In this document: piece after piece, positions 25,480-28,094 of the stretch | Numbering within the stretch: the stretch's first letter is position 1 | Layout of the letters: each line of letters begins with the position of its first letter | Assembly: GCA_036166415.1 (NCBI GenBank) | Contig: JAYZHP010000073.1 | Location: 1 to 28,094, forward strand | Source: TMED108 sp036166415 | Lineage (GTDB): Bacteria; Fidelibacterota; Marinisomatia; Marinisomatales; TCS55 | Direction of reading: 5' to 3' | DNA length: 28,094 nucleotides | Notes under the pieces: model-generated | Database searches by the model: none | Seen by the model: the letters and a program-made list of their open reading frames with translations, nothing else | Told to the model about the DNA's origin: nothing | Translations under genes and position numbers: made by a program

Positions 25480-26711
25480 TAACTGCTTCAACATTATTAG
25501 GTGTAGTTATTTTTAGCGGTGTGATTTTAATTCTAGTTTTAATGATAAATCTTGCGGAGTCTAAACTGCTTCCTCAGGGGGATATTTCAGTTAATATAAA
25601 TGGAGATGACGATAAATCGCTACGGGTTAGACCCGGCTCAACACTTTTATCTGCGCTAGCAACAGAAAATATCTTTTTACCTTCGGCCTGTGGAGGTGGC
25701 GGTACATGTGCATTGTGTAAATGTCAGGTACATGAAGGTGGTGGTGAAATTTTACCTACAGAAAAAGGCCATATCAGTAGAGTAGAAGCAAAGGAAAATT
25801 GGCGTTTAGCTTGTCAGGTAAAAATTAAAGAAAATATGAAAGTTCATGTACCTGATGAGATATTCAATATTCAAAAATGGGATTGTACTGTTAGGTCCAA
25901 CAGTAATGTTGCAACTTTTATAAAAGAATTGATATTGGAGCTTCCTAAGGGTGAAAATTTAAATTTTACAGCAGGTGGCTATATTCAAATTGATATTCCA
26001 GAATATCATCGATTAAGTTTCAAAAATTTCGATGTAGAAAAAGAATACCATGAGGATTGGGACAAGTTTAAGATTTGGGATGTAGTAGCTAATAATGATG
26101 AGGATTGTTTTAGAGCTTATTCAATGGCAAATCATCCCGCTGAAGGTAATATAATTATGCTAAACGTAAGAATTGCTACTCCACCACCTGCGTTGTGGGA
26201 TCAGGTTCCGCCTGGAATAGCATCCTCTTATATTTTTAATCTAAAAAAAGGTGATAAAGTCACGATATCTGGACCATTTGGTGAATTTTTTGCCAAAGAT
26301 ACTAAGAGGGAGATGCTTTATTTGGGTGGTGGCGCAGGAATGGCTCCAATGAGAAGTCATCTCTTTGACCTTCTTGACACTAAAAAAACCGATCGTAAAA
26401 TTACTTTCTTCTATGGAGCTCGATCAGCAAGAGAAATGTTTTACCATGACGATTTTCTCAAACTTGAAAAAGAACACCCAAATTTTAAATATATCGTAGG
26501 TTTATCTGAGCCTATGCCTGAAGATGATTGGAAAGGCCCTACTGGATTTATCCATAATGTTGCTTTAGAGGAATACCTTAAAGATCATGATGATCCATCT
26601 GAAATAGAATATTACATGTGCGGACCCCCAATGATGATTGATGCATGCGATAAAATGCTTTATGATCTTGGAGTTGAGCGAGATATGATAGCATATGATA
26701 GTTTCGGTTAA
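25476..26711 (+). CDS. nqrF: Na+-translocating NADH:quinone reductase subunit F (NADH-oxidising)
   Basis: The NADH entry subunit of NQR. One N-terminal membrane helix (about residues 5-27) is followed by a [2Fe-2S] ferredoxin domain with C72, C78, C81 and C113 (ACGGGGTCALCKCQV and RLACQV). The FAD domain has RAYSMANHP (213-221). The NADH-binding domain has LGGGAGMAPMRSHLFDLL (283-300), FYGARSAREMFY, and EYYMCGPPMM with the conserved Cys near residue 385. The length of 411 matches the family. In this window it is the only NADH dehydrogenase module, since nuoEFG are absent. The end overlaps apbE by 17 bases. Confidence 0.97.
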   Translation: MITASTLLGVVIFSGVILILVLMINLAESKLLPQGDISVNINGDDDKSLRVRPGSTLLSALATENIFLPSACGGGGTCALCKCQVHEGGGEILPTEKGHISRVEAKENWRLACQVKIKENMKVHVPDEIFNIQKWDCTVRSNSNVATFIKELILELPKGENLNFTAGGYIQIDIPEYHRLSFKNFDVEKEYHEDWDKFKIWDVVANNDEDCFRAYSMANHPAEGNIIMLNVRIATPPPALWDQVPPGIASSYIFNLKKGDKVTISGPFGEFFAKDTKREMLYLGGGAGMAPMRSHLFDLLDTKKTDRKITFFYGARSAREMFYHDDFLKLEKEHPNFKYIVGLSEPMPEDDWKGPTGFIHNVALEEYLKDHDDPSEIEYYMCGPPMMIDACDKMLYDLGVERDMIAYDSFG

Positions 26712-27765
26712 TAAAATCCAGCGCATATTCTTTCAAGCTCGAGAAATTCTCTGCTTGCTTATCTTAGCTTCCTTTTTTGGATGTAGCAGTCCCAAAACAT
26801 ATGAAGATATTACTGGACCTGCAATGGGTACATCCTATACAATTCGTCTAGTCCCGCAAAGAGGATTAATTCCTGAAATGAACCAAATTAAGAGCCAGGT
26901 TGACTCAATTTTGAATTCTATTAATCAACAAATGTCAACCTATGTTATCAATAGTGAAATATCATTATTTAACAAAATACCTACCAGCTCAGCAATCGTT
27001 ATTTCTCATGAATTTAAACTAGTAATTAATCGTGCATTATATTGGTCTGAGCTTTCAAAAGGTGCATTTGATATTTCTTCACTCCCGCTTACTTCAGTAT
27101 GGAAAAAAGGTAAAGCAGATAGAGAGTATGATGAAGTCTGGCAACCTCCTACTGACTTAGAAATCACACTAGCCAAGGATAAGGTTGGTTATGATAAGAT
27201 AAAATTAGTGCAAAATTCTCTTATAAAATCTCATAAAGGACTAGAGTTAGATGTAAATGCTATCGCTAAAGGTTGGGGTGTAGATCAATTATTCAATTTT
27301 ATAAAATCTAAAGGATATAAAAACTTTATGATTGAGATTGGAGGCGAAATTAGAGCGTCAGGAAAAAATAATAGAGGGAAAGCTTGGCGAATTGGTATTG
27401 ATGTACCTGAACCGAATATTCAGCCTGGTGAAAAAATTATTGCAGTTATTCCAATAGTAAATAATGCAATGGCCACATCGGGAAATTATAGGAATTTTTA
27501 TGAATTCAATTCATCTAAATATTCCCACATAATTGATCCAAGATCTGGTTATGCAATAGAATCAAATATTTCTTCAGTAACTGTTTTAACAGCTACTTGC
27601 ATGGATGCAGATGCCATTGCTACCGCACTAAATGTCATGTCTTTAGAATCGGGTAAAGAGCTTGTTGAGAGCCTTGATGGGGTAGAGGCATATTGGGTTA
27701 TTAATCAAAATGAACAATTTCAAACAGTTCAGTCTTCTGGAATGAAGGTAGATTCTGGCTTTTGA
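26695..27765 (+). CDS. apbE: FAD:protein FMN transferase ApbE
   Basis: Exported flavin transferase that attaches FMN to Thr residues of NqrB and NqrC. The N-terminal hydrophobic segment ends in ASFFGC, with Cys30 a possible lipidation site, though the lipobox is atypical. Family motifs are AMGTSYTIRL, ELDVNAIAKGWGVDQLF, MIEIGGEIRASG, ATSGNYRNFYE, SHIIDPRSGYAI and MDADAIATALNVM, which includes the Mg/FAD-binding Asp. Length 356 is normal. The start ATG 26695 lies inside nqrF, so translation is probably coupled. Its last 37 bases overlap nqrM on the other strand. Confidence 0.94.
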   Translation: MIVSVNKIQRIFFQAREILCLLILASFFGCSSPKTYEDITGPAMGTSYTIRLVPQRGLIPEMNQIKSQVDSILNSINQQMSTYVINSEISLFNKIPTSSAIVISHEFKLVINRALYWSELSKGAFDISSLPLTSVWKKGKADREYDEVWQPPTDLEITLAKDKVGYDKIKLVQNSLIKSHKGLELDVNAIAKGWGVDQLFNFIKSKGYKNFMIEIGGEIRASGKNNRGKAWRIGIDVPEPNIQPGEKIIAVIPIVNNAMATSGNYRNFYEFNSSKYSHIIDPRSGYAIESNISSVTVLTATCMDADAIATALNVMSLESGKELVESLDGVEAYWVINQNEQFQTVQSSGMKVDSGF

Positions 27766-27917
27766 GAAGGATCATCGCAATTTCCACCATCAAGACAAAC
27801 GCAATTTTCTGCAACACCACCACATGAACCCTGTAAAGGCTTATTGTTAATAATAATTCCAATAGACATTCCAGCGATTGCCATACCTATTACAATGATC
27901 GTTAATATAAATTCCAT
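27729..27917 (-). CDS. nqrM: NqrM, NQR maturation factor (DUF539 family)
   Basis: A 62-residue membrane protein with one N-terminal helix (about residues 3-23), then KPLQGSCGGV and a cysteine-rich tail with C32, C39, C41 and C47 in SCGGVAENCVCLDGGNC. This layout matches NqrM, shown in Vibrio to be required for NQR maturation, probably by supplying iron for the NqrDE centre. In Vibrio it follows apbE on the same strand. Here it is convergent and overlaps the apbE 3' end by 37 bases. The start codon has AAGG almost adjacent, which is too close for an ideal Shine-Dalgarno site. Identification rests on the Cys pattern and context. Confidence 0.88.
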   Translation of the reverse strand: MEFILTIIVIGMAIAGMSIGIIINNKPLQGSCGGVAENCVCLDGGNCDDPSQKPESTFIPED

Positions 27918-27937
27918 ACCTTAATTTAATTCAATAA

Positions 27938-27960
27938 ATTGATATAATTCCTGTATCAAT
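27938..27960. repeat. 7-bp inverted repeat ATTGATA-N9-TATCAAT between nqrM and the next gene
   Basis: The arms are 27938-27944 and 27954-27960. A perfect TATAAT (27943-27948, + strand) lies across the left arm and loop, with only a weak -35 (TTAATT at 27921-27926). It may be an operator or promoter for the right-hand gene, but the area is so AT-rich that chance is likely. Confidence 0.35.
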
Positions 27961-28029
27961 AATTAGGAAGAATACCTCTGCAATAATTAAGTTTAATTTA
28001 TTCATTAACCGAAAAATATCAAAAATACT

Positions 28030-28094
28030 ATGAAACTAATAATTACAATGATTTTATTTATTTCTAGCCTTACCGCTGGTACAGCTGGAGCTCC
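28030..28094 (+). CDS. N-terminus of a probable exported protein (truncated by window end)
   Basis: Only about 21 codons are visible: MKLIITMILFISSLTAGTAG. They look like a signal peptide, with Lys2, a hydrophobic core and small residues after it. No function can be assigned. It is divergent from nqrM, and a 112-base AT-rich gap with the 27938-27960 dyad separates them. Confidence 0.55.
   Translation, partial: MKLIITMILFISSLTAGTAGA

Noticed and set aside
27938..27960. FNR box (TTGAT-N4-ATCAA) in front of the right-hand gene
   Set aside because: The half-sites TTGAT and ATCAA are present, but they are 11 bases apart instead of 4, so it is not an FNR/CRP-type site.
1..28094. Possible mobile element, CRISPR, defence or phage system
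   Set aside because: I saw no transposase, integrase, terminal repeats, spaced direct repeats or defence-type domains. The gene content is core metabolism and respiration throughout.

Overview
The window is an AT-rich bacterial chromosome segment that is almost entirely coding: 29 complete protein genes, a 3' fragment of serS at the left edge and a 25th-codon-or-earlier fragment of a secreted protein at the right edge. I see no RNA genes, insertion sequences, CRISPR arrays or phage genes. Gene content and style (Gram-negative heptose and outer-membrane context, a 31-residue basic mS38/bS22-like ribosomal peptide after an HU-family gene, an 11-subunit complex I, a Na+-NQR, and Shine-Dalgarno sites that Bacteroidota mostly lack) suggest a marine member of the FCB group, with Candidatus Marinimicrobia (SAR406) as my best guess. 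That assignment is an inference from overall resemblance and has not been tested by phylogeny.

Left block (1-8017, + strand): a tightly packed housekeeping run of serS (partial), plsC, a stand-alone rfaE2-type nucleotidyltransferase, a LysM lytic transglycosylase, sppA, an HU/IHF gene, the tiny basic ribosomal-type peptide, a secreted S1/P1-type zinc hydrolase, xseA, xseB and nadK. Several junctions overlap (stop/start sharing one to eight bases), which suggests translational coupling. Middle block (8014-10717, - strand): proline dehydrogenase followed by a Na+/phosphate cotransporter-like protein, convergent with nadK and divergent from nuo.

Right block (10882-27765, + strand): nuoABCDHIJKLMN, a complex I without the NADH-oxidising module NuoEFG, runs after only 20 bases into nqrABCDEF and the flavin transferase apbE. 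nqrM, the NQR maturation factor, lies on the opposite strand and overlaps the end of apbE. The window therefore encodes two energy-conserving quinone reductases back to back. NQR carries its own NADH site (NqrF) and should pump Na+. The complex I core keeps its quinone, Fe-S and proton-channel residues but has no encoded NADH input here, so its electron donor is open. Proline dehydrogenase would feed electrons to quinone, and the Na+/Pi transporter could use the Na+ gradient.

Most genes belong to well-known families. The points most worth checking are the nuo-nqr-apbE supra-operon with the inverted nqrM, the two dyad symmetries in front of nuoA, and the micro-ORF at 4710-4805. I did not find a clearly new defence or mobile system.
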